A stretch of 64,000 nucleotides of DNA from assembly GCA_014905825.1 (NCBI GenBank), contig JACGCN010000019.1, positions 124,001 to 188,000 of the forward strand, given 5' to 3'. The notes under the pieces are model-generated. The model had not been told where the DNA came from. It ran no database searches and was given only the letters and a program-made list of their open reading frames with translations. A program made the position numbers and the translations under genes. Position 1 is the stretch's first letter; the number at the start of each line of letters is the position of its first letter. Below are positions 10,747 to 20,409 of this stretch, piece after piece. The stretch comes from Lyophyllum atratum. Lineage: Eukaryota > Basidiomycota > Agaricomycetes > Agaricales > Lyophyllaceae.

Positions 10747-11530
10747 TTAGCATGCAAAAGTGCCATTTAACGAAGTCGGCTTACCACGACTTCGATTCGG
10801 CCAGCGCACGGTATTTCTGGACGGGAGGTTCAAGTAATGCACTAACAAGCCCGATGAATGGTACCATACCTCGTGGCCCTCAGCAGTAAGAGCATCCCAA
10901 TACTCGCTGAACTCATGTTCAAAACCTTGGGGATTTTGCTCGATCCATTCGCGTTTGCAGATACTCCTGAACAGCACGATGGTCAATCACACTAGCGCAG
11001 AGACGATTCGGCACGTACTTTGCGTTATTAGCTTTTCCCGCTTTCGCTTTCTTCGACTTCTTGGTGTCCTTTGTTTTGTCGTCGATAAGTTGCGGAGGCG
11101 GCAGCTTTGCTACCTTCGTAGGGTGGACGTTCGGTGTAACCGGTGGTAGAGGCGGTGCTGCTGGTACTTTTGAGGGTGTTGGTTGCGGTCGAGGCTGTGC
11201 TGATGCGGTGTCAGAAGATGTTGATGTTGATGGGGGAGCTGATGACGGAATACGAGGAGAAGGGACTGCACCATCGGAAATGATGGTATCGAATGCACTG
11301 GCAGGTGACGGGGAAGCTGGAGTCGAGGTGGAGGATGAAGCGGTTGGGAACGGTGTAGTGCTCGAGGGCCCGGTTTTCGGAGCAGCTGAATCGGGTTTGG
11401 TAGAGGGGACCCGACCAGTACTCGAGCCAGCAGAGGCGAAGGAAATGGGAGGCTTGGTAGTTGTTACTAATACGAGAGGAGGCTGAGACGAAGCATCGTA
11501 TACCTGCTGGACCAATACCGTTACAAACAA
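10747..11530 (-). CDS. uncharacterised Ser/Thr/Pro-rich protein with conserved-looking C-terminal helix block
   Basis: I do not recognise a named family. The N-terminal 150 residues are Pro/Ser/Thr-rich low complexity (TPASPSPAS, PAAPPLPPVTP), followed by a basic stretch KDTKKSKKAKAGKANNAK. An intron with donor gtacgtg at about 11023 then joins in phase to KSICKREWIEQNPQGFEHEF and SEYWDALTAEGHE (about 10870-10975). The clean phase of this join suggests the two parts belong together. A further intron or the end follows near 10868. The 5' start is uncertain because the frame is open at its upstream end. Lys-rich linker and low complexity suggest a nuclear protein (inference). It lies just outside the left end of the KDZ element. 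Confidence 0.4.
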
Positions 11531-11692
11531 ACACAGCCCGCTGCTTGCTCCTCGTACAGCCGGCGGATTAGAATAGTGCAGCAGGTCGTGTTGATGCAGT
11601 GCAACAGTTCAATTCAACTGTCCTCGAAACCTCTCGATAGTTGATTTTCACTAACTTCTGAACGTCTCATTTGAGACGTCTTAAGTGACTAA

Positions 11693-11790
11693 ATAAAAAT
11701 CATCGAGCAAGAATTGAACCCTCACAGTCAGCGCAGCAGAGTACCACGGGGTTGTGTGAGAGCGTCAATCCATTAGATTATAGCATCCTT
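11693..11790 (-). ncRNA. tRNA-like Pol III sequence (degenerate tRNA or SINE head)
   Basis: On the minus strand, an A-box-like TATAATCTAATGGA is followed about 55 bp later by a B-box-like GGGTTCAATTCTTG and then a T5 run. The acceptor arms do not pair, so this is probably not a working tRNA. Confidence 0.35.
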
Positions 11791-11821
11791 GAGAACAAGC
11801 CAAGTGTCACTTTTAAATCCA

Positions 11822-12185
11822 CCATTTCCCTGTATTAAGGAGATGGTGGATGTCCATTTTTGACCATCCCGACATTTGGTGAAGATAGTCATTCTGCGCC
11901 ATCTCTTAGTAATTCAAGACAGTTGTTTCGAGCCATCTCAGAGGAACGCAAGATAGTAATTCTGCACCATCCTCTCTCGACCTAAGGTAGTAATTCTCAG
12001 CCATCCTCTCGTAACTAAAATAGTAATTCTGAGCTATCCATTTGTGACCCGAGACAGTGATTCTGAGCCATCTCAGACTTGCTGAAGCCAGTTATTCTGA
12101 ACTGTCCTGTTGTCATTCTAGATGGTTATCCTGAGACACTTTAGAGTGATTTAAGAGTCTTTTACTGAGCCGTCATAAGAGTGAT
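11822..12185. repeat. KDZ left subterminal repeat array
   Basis: About eight degenerate units of 40-50 bp. On the plus strand each contains ATAGTAATTCTGAGCCATC-like sequence. The reverse complement (GAGGATGGTGCAGAATTACT) matches the unit of the right-hand array, so the two arrays are inverted with respect to each other, as expected for transposase-binding subterminal repeats. Confidence 0.65.
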
Positions 12186-12214
12186 TATGAGCGTCCAAAA
12201 ACAAGTCATCAATT

Positions 12215-14156
12215 TTAGGCATTCCATGCAACAGTTACGTCCTCTAATCCTTTTCCCTCATCCAACTGATTGTACTTCTCCACCAAAAACTCCACCGTCT
12301 TCCTGATCAATTTCTTGGAGAATTTCGCCTCATCTGCCCTGACACTGCCCCGATAAAAATCCTTCAAATTGAGCCCAAACTTGTCGCGCAAAGCTTGAAT
12401 AATGAAAAGACGGTCCCGGGGAGTCAAAATCTCCTCCTTGCTGAAACCCTCGGTGACCATGGTGCGTCCAATGATCTCAGACACCGTCCAAGTCTTCCAA
12501 ATAATGAAGCCCAACAGAGCATCATCTTCACGGCATCCACAGCTGAGGCACTTTTCTTCAGTATCGTGTTTATCCTGTTCCTTACCCTTATCCCTTTTTT
12601 TTTGATTGGCCGAGCGCTGTGATATCACCCTTTCAATTGAATTCCGGCCATCAGGCATTCCGTTCCACCGTTTTGTAACCTTGTCCTTGTGAGTATGGTA
12701 AATGCAAAAGATGTTCTGACGGTTTGTTGTCAGGACCTCAAGTGCAAGGTCACATGAAGTGGTGGCGGCCTCCGGGAGAAAATCACGTTCAGTCCAAATT
12801 TTGTTCTTGAACTGGTCATTTAGAGCTTGGCCCGGAAGCCAATTTTCCAATTCCTGAAGGCCTTTTTCTGGACAAGTATTTAGAAATATGTTCTCGTTTA
12901 CCCGCAATACTCACCTCTTTCAGATTTCCGATTAAGGTCCTCTAGTGTTTCACGTATAGAAGTGTCTAGGCCTGATATCAGAAGACGATATCTCAGATCA
13001 AAATACACATATGACTTACCTGTGCCTTTTTCTGCAGCTTTCTCTTTTTCAGAGCCCATGCCATCGACAAAGGATGTGCTGATTTCTAGCAGCTGATATC
13101 AGCTCCTAACATCTAAAATGATAGTTGTTTTCCTTACTTGCACCTTTTCTGTGAGTTTTCTCCTTTTTGGAAGTGCCCACATCATCTCGTGAATCAATTG
13201 GATGTTCTGACAAGCTTTCGCTAGCCTTTCGTTTCAAATTTGGCATATTACCGTCAGAATCTAAGCAGAGTTCTAAAGATCAGATCGGAAAAAAATTATA
13301 GCAATGAGCAATTACCTTTGTTGACCAAGTTTTCTTCCCTGGTATTCTCATGTGGCGCAGTTATAGGCTTGGAGGGTTGAAGCTCAAGATCACTAAGACG
13401 GACTGTGGTGATTACTACGCATGATTAGCTCCGTCAGTAGATCGTAGTAAAGGTAGCGCACGCTGTGATTTGTCCTCCTCAGTGATCAATCTCATCTCGT
13501 CTTTTTCACCTTCTACCTCCGCAGTAGCAAGGTCAACATTCATCATATCCATTGCGTCACTTGAAGGAGCAGGAGACAAAGGGCTGGATGGCTCTGAATC
13601 ATGGCCTTGATCAATGTTCCCATCTATCGTCACTGGCACATTATCGGTGTGGCGCTGCCTGTTTGCGAATATCTCTGCCATCGCAGACTCCTGTTGTGCC
13701 AAAGCACGCTGGGCCCAAGCTTTTTTGGCTTCCTGCTGCTCCTCACTTATAGCATTTCTTGCCTCCCTGTAGTCTTCGGCCATTGAAATCCTCTCAAGAT
13801 TCCTTTGAACAGCATCAATATCTTTCTGGATACCACGCTTTACCATTTCGGCTGCCTTTGCTTCTGCTCGGGCAACCTCTTCATCTACTGCTCAGACACT
13901 GAGATAGTTGGTTGGTATAGGAAGTAAAATTGTGACTGACCTTTCTTCCCATTTCCCCGCTTTGCTTTACGGTTTTCAAGGATTGTATTAGCTTTTTTCA
14001 AAGCAGCTTGACGGCGATTCTCCTGATGACTCAGTTCTTCTTGTAGTTTTTCAATTTCTAAAATCACTGATTGTAATATATCTGTTATAGAGAAACAAGT
14101 GACCTACTCAAACACAGAGAAACTGCAGTATTTTCTTGTTGAAGTGACGAAGACAT
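12215..14156 (-). CDS. uncharacterised coiled-coil KDZ cargo protein
   Basis: Family not recognised. The ATG at 14154-14156 begins MSSSLQQENTAVSLCL, then an intron, then a strong coiled coil (ILEIEKLQEELSHQENRRQA, and EEVARAEAKAAEMVKRGIQK through QESAMAEIFANRQ). An acidic Ser/Pro linker follows (SEPSSPLSPAPSSDAMD), then short exons with basic, probably nuclear stretches (NMPNLKRKASES, KKEKTHRKG). The last exon (12215-about 12880) contains WLPGQALNDQFKNKIWTERD, a CLSCGC cluster and a helical C-terminus with LRDKFGLNLKDFYRG and KKLIRKTVEFLVEKYNQLD. At least six introns, all short. It ends near the left array and starts only 61 bp downstream of the TET gene stop, co-directional, so the two could be co-expressed. 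Function unknown. Confidence 0.6.
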
Positions 14157-14217
14157 TGAGAAATTGTATCAGTGTCTGAAGGGAGATGGTACAATTCAAC
14201 TATGGCCCATCTAAAAA
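14157..14217. repeat. solitary subterminal-type unit between two cargo genes
   Basis: The 61 bp spacer contains GGGAGATGGTACAATTCAAC (14180-14199) followed by TATGGCCCATCT. It resembles one unit of the right-hand array and sits exactly between the TET stop and the start of the coiled-coil gene. Confidence 0.4.
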
Positions 14218-15626
14218 TTACTCCAATCCATCATCAACATCAGCCTTCTCATTTCGCTTCAATCCTATGTCCTGGGCAAATGAGCGAACTGCCGGTGAGA
14301 TGAATCTGTCGTTCCGATTGGAATATCCTGGCGCCGAAATGCCAAGTCTCGTGATCACAGCATGCCGCATGAAGTGTGCATAGCAGACTCGATTTCCTCT
14401 TCCCCATTCCTCGACCTCATGCAACAAGAGATTTCCGCATAGCAGAATTGCAGTGCCAGGACCATAGGTGAATTCTGCTCCCAGCTCTGGGACCTTGAGC
14501 TTTGCTGTCTGGTAATCCCCACAAGCGATCAATAAATCATACCATGTGTACGATCCGTTTCGGTCACGATGCTCCCTGGTGATCCGATTAGAGATCACAG
14601 CTATCCCCGTGAAAGCAGACTCCCATTTTCCCGCGTACGGCGCTGTATCCTTCCGTTCCCGGATTCTAGCCAAAGCCTTCATGCCAGCATCATGAAGTTC
14701 AGGGTGTGCCACAGCAAGGATGCTGTTGCAAAACTTTGAAATCTCAGCAATCGCTTCCATCCACTCCACGACGCCTCGATCAATGTTGTCGCGAATGGAC
14801 AATGAAGTCACTAGGTGTGCGCGTGGGTTATTCTATGATAGAAATTGTTCATCTGATCCGAACTGAGGTTAATCAACTTACTCCATGTCCTTGAGCAAAC
14901 CATCCAGGGGAAAAGTCTCTCGATCCGCATGGAAGAGAATTAGGACCAGTGTGAGGAACAAAGTCGTTTGGGTTATTTCGGGATCCACGTTTTGATTTGG
15001 AGCATTTTGGAACATCCTCCAAGATATCTTTCAAATGGCTTGTTGCCATGTACAGCTCATTCTATTTATAGTCAATAATTGCACATGTTTCTGAGTTGTG
15101 GACTCACATGCTGACGTGGAGAGAGGATGCCTGGTAGGTACCATATCAGTATATTTCCTGCCATGTCCACTACAGTGCATGGCTCCGAAATGGTCCCCAA
15201 CGTTGGATTTTTCGCCAAAATATCACTGATGCGACCTGGTGACTTCAGGCCACTGACATCACAACCAATGTAGACTATTCAAAATGTTGGGAAACAAGAT
15301 AGCTCAAGCATCAAAGTAATCATACCAGGGTTGAGAAACGCAGCAGTTGTAATCTTGATTAAATCTGTTTTTTCTTGTTCAAGCATTGGGCGAGCACGTC
15401 GTGTAGATCCGGACGGTGCCTCAAAAATGGGCCTAGACTTCAAATCAGAGTTGCAAGGCTATTAGAGTTCAGATGTGACATACATGCCCGACACCGCTAT
15501 CAAATTCAGCCTCTTTTGAAAGGCCATTTGAACCACTTCAGACAGTGGCTTTACTTCTGGCACTGGCTTTCTGGGCCGTTTTTCGCGTCCGCGGACTCTG
15601 CGCCTCCCTGAAGAGTTTTTCACCAT
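14218..15626 (-). CDS. TET/JBP-family 2-oxoglutarate/Fe(II) dioxygenase (5-methylcytosine oxidase type)
   Basis: Predicted nuclear enzyme that would oxidise 5-methylcytosine (or thymine, as in JBP) in DNA using 2-oxoglutarate, O2 and Fe(II). Five exons: 15495-15626, 15326-15437, 15108-15274, 14882-15061 and 14218-14832. All have GT-AG introns and sum to exactly 402 codons with no internal stop. N-terminus is basic (SSGRRRVRGREKRPRKP). The fungal TET/JBP strand CTVVDMAGNILIWYLPGIL lies at about residues 120-140. The double-stranded beta-helix core follows: GIAVISNRITREHRDRNGSY with Fe ligands H285 and D287, then WYDLL, LKVPELG, YGPGTAILLCGNLLLHE with the distal Fe ligand H335, and GNRVCYAHFMR with the 2-oxoglutarate Arg about R345. 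It sits inside a KDZ element. Substrate and activity are inferred from family. Confidence 0.88.
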
Positions 15627-15944
15627 CTTCACACAAGATGTGCCTGTTCACGTTGCTTGTGACGCGACGGAAGAGCAGCGGCATGGTTCAACTTTTTTTC
15701 GTCCACGTGGTAGTGGCGTGGGAATTCCTGGAGCCAGACTCTTGGACATGTGCAAAACTACGCAGTAGACTCAGACTCGCGGAGGAGAACAAAGCATAGA
15801 CATAATGTATTGAGCTAAGTAAAATACATCAGTAAATTTAGTCGGTACACACTGTTGTATGCCGTCCTCGTCCTTGAGGAATAGCGGAGCACGTTCAGCA
15901 CGCCGGGGAACTGGGGTTGTCAGTAGTTATAATAAAATAATAAC

Positions 15945-16033
15945 ACAATCAAGAGTTGAACGCTGGACCTTGCGCAAGTGATGACTAATCCACAGTCGTT
16001 GGACAACTCAAACCGCTAGGCCATGGGGCTGTT
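15945..16033 (-). ncRNA. tRNA-Ser-like Pol III sequence (pseudo-tRNA or SINE head)
   Basis: Minus strand: A box TGGCCTAGCGG, a possible anticodon stem-loop with GGA in the loop (GACT-GTGGATT-AGTC), a CTTGCGCAAG hairpin where serine tRNAs have a variable arm, then the B-box-like GCGTTCAACTC and a T-rich terminator. The acceptor and T stems pair poorly, and a GGA anticodon is not normal for eukaryotic serine tRNA. A degenerate copy is therefore more likely than a working gene. Confidence 0.4.
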
Positions 16034-16079
16034 ATCATTCTGCCTTACTGAAGACTACTGATCATGTTCGACAACGGAC

Positions 16080-16860
16080 CCGTGCATGATGGTTATCGTG
16101 TTTGTTGTTGTTTGTTCCTCAACCTCCACCACCACCACCGTCGCCGCCCCCCGCTGTGTGCCCTCGGCGCTGCCGGCCAGTGCGCACCCCACGACGCCCA
16201 GGATGCCTCCCAAGCCCCCTCAGGACCCCCGTGACCGTCGGAGACAACGAGAAGGGAAGGAAAGGCAGAGGAGGTAACCCAGGGCAGACCCCAGTTGGGG
16301 GAGAGCCGCGAGGTGCGCCCTCGCACCCCCCCACGCGTCCACCACTGACCCCCCCGCATACAGCACGACCACAGGGGGCAACGACAACGGCCCCTGCGAG
16401 TCCGACCCGTCCACCCCGGCGCCACGTCACACGCCAAACGACGCGACTACCACCGCCACGTCGCGGCACGACGCCCTCGCCTGCCCGCTCCCCGCTGCCA
16501 CCACTGACCCCCCGGCATACAGCACGACCACCGACGGACCGCACGCCCCTGCGAGCCCGCCCGCTCCCAGGCGCCACGTCACACGCCAAACGACGCGACT
16601 ACCACCGCCACGTCGCGGCACGACGCCCTCGCCCGCCCGCTCCCCGCTGCCACGTCACGCAAGCCAACGGCGCACGAGCGACACGAGAACACGCCCGACG
16701 CCTGCCCGTCACGCCATGACGCCCGGGACCACCGACGCCACCCCCACGTCGCCTTAGCCACGCGACACCGCATGCCCGCAACCACCACCGCCGCCATGTC
16801 ACCCACCCACATGCGAGGTGGGGTCGCCCGTGCCTCCAGCCGCGCATTCGTGCGCGGCCT
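16080..16860. repeat. GC- and CpG-rich island with 152 bp tandem repeat
   Basis: The plus strand is extremely C-rich. An 80 bp block starting GCGCCACGTCACACGCCAAA occurs at 16419-16500 and again at 16571-16652 (period 152). ACCACTGACC...CATACAGCACGACCAC also repeats at about 16341 and 16499. Long open frames on both strands are composition artefacts. The island lies between the TET gene and the next cargo gene. Confidence 0.65.
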
Positions 16861-17310
16861 TTCACTATTACTTTTAACTAGTCAATATCAATACAATAAT
16901 ACAATACATTTCAATTTGAACTGGTGTTGCGAAGTATGGCAGGCTCAGGCATTGGAAATTTGAGCAGTCTCGCACGACGCATGGCTTCCATTGCCGCCGC
17001 ATCAGCCCAAAATAGATCCCGTCCCTGAATCCGCATGGCAACATGTTTGGCAATGTTTGTACCGCATCTTTCCGAAGTACAATTTAACCATGAGCGTGTT
17101 CAACTTCGCTTTTTGATGCCCTTTTCCCCCTTCCATGGCCATCGCTGCAGTGGCTCCGCTCTTGATTCTCTGGAGTATATGCTAGCCACATAGAAACAGA
17201 GCTTCTTTGGGTGAGAATATGACGTGGCTCCTCATATTCTTTGGGTTGAAAGCACATTGGGTAGTCTGGTTGGTGTGGCACTGGGTGTCCTTGTGGGCCT
17301 GGGGGATTTT
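16861..17310. other. intergenic within the KDZ element
   Basis: No gene recognised; ordinary AT content resumes abruptly after the GC-rich island. Confidence 0.4.
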
Positions 17311-17530
17311 CGTGTCTATTCCTGTCTTCAATGGCATTCAGGAGTAGCCCTGTCTTTAGTGCCGGGGGTTTCTCACTTTGCTACGTGTCTATTCCTGGCT
17401 TCAATGGCAGTCAGGAAGAGCCCTGTCTTTAGTGCCGGGGGTTCGCACTTTGCTACGTGTCTATTCCTGTCTTCAATGGCAGTCAGGAATAGCCCTGTCT
17501 TAAGTGCCGGGGGTTCACACAGGCACTTCG
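17311..17530. repeat. three-copy ~72 bp tandem repeat
   Basis: Copies begin at 17311, 17384 and 17456 with CGTGTCTATTCCTGKCTTCA, and each contains AGCCCTGTCTTTAGTGCCGG. The open frame through them is a repeat artefact. Confidence 0.7.
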
Positions 17531-18581
17531 CTATTTTTTGGGCCTCGGGGGTGAACTAGTGGCATTGCTGTTCTTCAGGAAACTGGAATGGCGCCCTAGT
17601 CTGACTAACTTATTTACCTTTTTTTCTATAGATTATTCTGCTTCGATTTTCTACAGTGAGTCATTCACTTTTCCGAGACCTTGTTCTGACGCATTTCATA
17701 GTATATGCCTAGGTATTCATTTGTATTTCCAAGGTATTTTCTTGTTTTTCCCCGTACCCAATGCTGAATAGCACATTATAGCTTGTGACGTCCATGTTTT
17801 CGGACTATTGAATCAAGGTGAGTGGCATTGTTTCAACAATGCCTGTAATAAGTTTATTGTTAGGAATTCCGACACGCCGGAATATTAATGGTATGTTATT
17901 AACTTCTATTTTCGCAGACGCTAACTTTTTTTCTTACTTATAGGTTGATACTTGACATCTTAGGAATATGGCCACGCTGAGATACCCGTGGTATGTCGTT
18001 ATGTTCTACTTACGCACACACTAATTTTTTTTTATAATTGTAGGTTGATATTTGATATGTTTCATCCCTTTGCTTTATGTAGTCTTTCTTCTCGGACAGT
18101 ACTTGTCTGCTGGTGGGGGCCCACACTAGCTTTCATTTGCTGCGCCACCTTTTTACCTTAGTTTTTTATCCTTGCTCGAGTACATTTGTTTGTATGCTTT
18201 TGTTGCTCTCCTACTGCCTTGGTTCATATTTGTAAAGTTGCGATATGTAATGTGGTCATCAATTTTCGCTTTTTTGAGAAGCTAACCCTAACCCTAAGTC
18301 GCACTAATCAGGCAATGTTCTCCAAACCAATCCACAAGTATTTTTAACCTAATATGGTAATTTTTCGATTCAACCAAACCAATCAATCGGTTACGTGATC
18401 TCCTTTTTTAGTGTATCATTTGCGCCACTTTGTACATCTATATAAGGCTGTTTCACGTGATAACAATCAGTTTTCAAGATCAATCGAGATGGTAAATTTA
18501 GTATATATAGCCCATCGTTTGTTGGAATACCTCACCTTGCTCAGAACTTTCAAAGTCTATCTAGTATCCTCACTTTTCCCA
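17531..18581. other. long noncoding spacer in the KDZ element
   Basis: T-rich, no gene recognised. Two similar segments (about 17870-17945 and 17960-18050) share GTATGT...TTATAGGTTGATA-like sequence. A TATATAAGG at 18439-18447 could serve the downstream gene. Confidence 0.4.
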
Positions 18582-20247
18582 ATGGCTCGTAGGAAGAACA
18601 CGGCAAAGAAGACTACGGGAGGGCCTGCACCTAAGGTCAATTTAACAGGCAGCACTTCATTGGACGAGATGGACTTGGATCCGCTCCCAGCTATGGCTCA
18701 GGTACCACCAATGCCTTCCACTGGACTTGGTGCCAACGTGAGTTATAGACGAATCTAACATATTAACTACTTGACTGATTTCAATGCCAAGTTCTGCTCG
18801 ATCGACCTAAATGGAGGCAATCTATTTATCTGTCAATGCGGTCGTGCGCTTTGCGCAGATGACTGCATTCAAGTTGACTACAAGGAAGTCGATCCGGGGA
18901 ATTTTGTATGTCCTGCCTGCTACAAGACAGAATTTGAAGAAGGTAAACCATACAAGGTGAGTTGAATCTTGAATATAATCTATCTACCTTGATAACACTG
19001 TCACCAGCCTTTCATAGGAAGTGATCTCACAGTACATATCAAAACATCCATGAACACTCGATCGTACCTCCCCATCATCAGCTCTGACTCCTTGGCTATC
19101 ATCACATTTCGCCTCAAAGGCATGCCCTCGGTCTCAGCGGTTTCCAACTTGGTCCTGGGGCATCTGGCTGACTACTTCTCGGTTGATGGTCCAGCATTAA
19201 CCTTGAGGCATTTCGAACTCGAGTTCGAGTTCAGCGTCTTGGAAGATGTGGCTCGCCTCCAGCAACAGGTCAGAAAAGTTTTACCTGACCTCAAAAAGTA
19301 CGTAAATCCAAGCTGGTCTCTGAAAGAAATGCTCATACCCTAACAGGTTTACACGATTTCTGGTCTTCATTGTAACCCACTCGGAACCAGATGGGGGCCG
19401 TATCTGGATCAAGGCGGGAAAAGAACCAGGTTCAGTGAACCCTGGCCAGGTATGCATTTGAATTGAGATCACGGCACGCTGATTTGATATATTTCTTTAG
19501 TTCTTTGACCATCTTTTCACAAAGGAGTTGTTGGCTGTGATCAAAACCGATAAAGCAGCTACGCTCTTCATGGTAATGTGTGGGGGACCTCACGCACATG
19601 CATCATCCCGTGCTGAATACTGGACTTTGTTTCAAAGTTAGTTGGATTTTGAATTCATATTCATTGGATTTTAACTGAAATAATGTTGCAGAAACTTTTG
19701 GCTCACATTTGGGTTTTCGAAGACGGACTTCCATCCCTCGCTCTCCAACCTATTCCTCATGGAACTTTGCTTGAAATTCTTTGTCAATCGACAGCCTGCT
19801 GTGCTTGGAAACATTCTCTTATCAAACGTTGACCTTGGTGCTCATGCCGAAGGTATTTTCGTTTACATTGGAAACACCAACGGCTCTGGCGAGGACAGCA
19901 ATGTTGCGCCACCTACGCACACCATCATTGAATATCGCTGGTGTCAGGAACTTCTCCGCCCTCACGGGTACCCTATTCCAGTGTCTTGCCCTGAATGTCG
20001 AGTCATTGGGATGTGGAAGGTGGCCACAGGCTCCAAGCAAACCAAGGCCAAATCGATTACCACAATATGTGGTAACCCAAAGTGCTCCCACAAGATTGTC
20101 ACCCATCCCCGTGAACTTACATTCCCAGTATCCAAGCATGGCCAGGATGATGGAGTTTTGGGCATGTGGAAGGCGCGTTACGTTGACATGCCAGGAGACA
20201 CGTCCCAGCTTTCTGGACCTCCTAAGCTGAGATATCCCTTGGATTGA
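18582..20247 (+). CDS. uncharacterised KDZ cargo protein with N-terminal Cys-rich finger and C-terminal zinc ribbon
   Basis: Not a named family that I know, but this architecture recurs in repeat-rich agaricomycete loci. The ATG at 18582 gives the basic N-terminus MARRKNTAKKTTG. After an intron comes a PHD/RING-like cluster (FICQCGRALCADDCIQ ... FVCPACYK, about 18820-18940). A central alpha/beta region follows (TRFLVFIVTHSEPDGGRIWI; KAATLFMVMCGGPHAHAS), then a helical block with LMELCLKFFVN. The C-terminal ribbon reads PVSCPECRVIGMWK ... TTICGNPKCSHKIV. All introns are short. Across the intron at about 19640-19690, the GT and AG that I can see do not keep the downstream frame, so a one-base frameshift or an unseen splice choice remains possible. 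Inference: nuclear or protein-interaction factor encoded by the transposon. A distant caspase/CHAT-like fold for the centre is only a guess. Confidence 0.55.
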
Positions 20248-20409
20248 AATTGTACAATACATCCATCGTTCCTACTACATCATGGGTCATTCAACTGATC
20301 CACTTTACACTATCATATGGCTCATGTTGTTACTCCCTTTGTACCATTTCCAATATAACATGCATTATCATTGTTATTCAACGGGTCAGATACATTGTCA
20401 TTACTCAGG

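Noticed and set aside
15945..16033. Functional tRNA-Ser gene
   Set aside because: Acceptor and T stems do not pair properly and the GGA anticodon is atypical; kept only as a tRNA-like sequence.
16571..16652. Possible replication origin or centromere-like repeat
   Set aside because: Only two copies of the 152 bp unit; nothing else supports such a role.
16102..16719. Long proline/arginine/threonine-rich open frame and its minus-strand counterparts
   Set aside because: Produced by the GC-rich tandem repeat; both strands and several frames are open at once, a composition effect.
18281..18297. CTAACCCTAACCCTAA telomere-like motif
   Set aside because: Only about two and a half units, so it could be chance. 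No evidence of a chromosome end.
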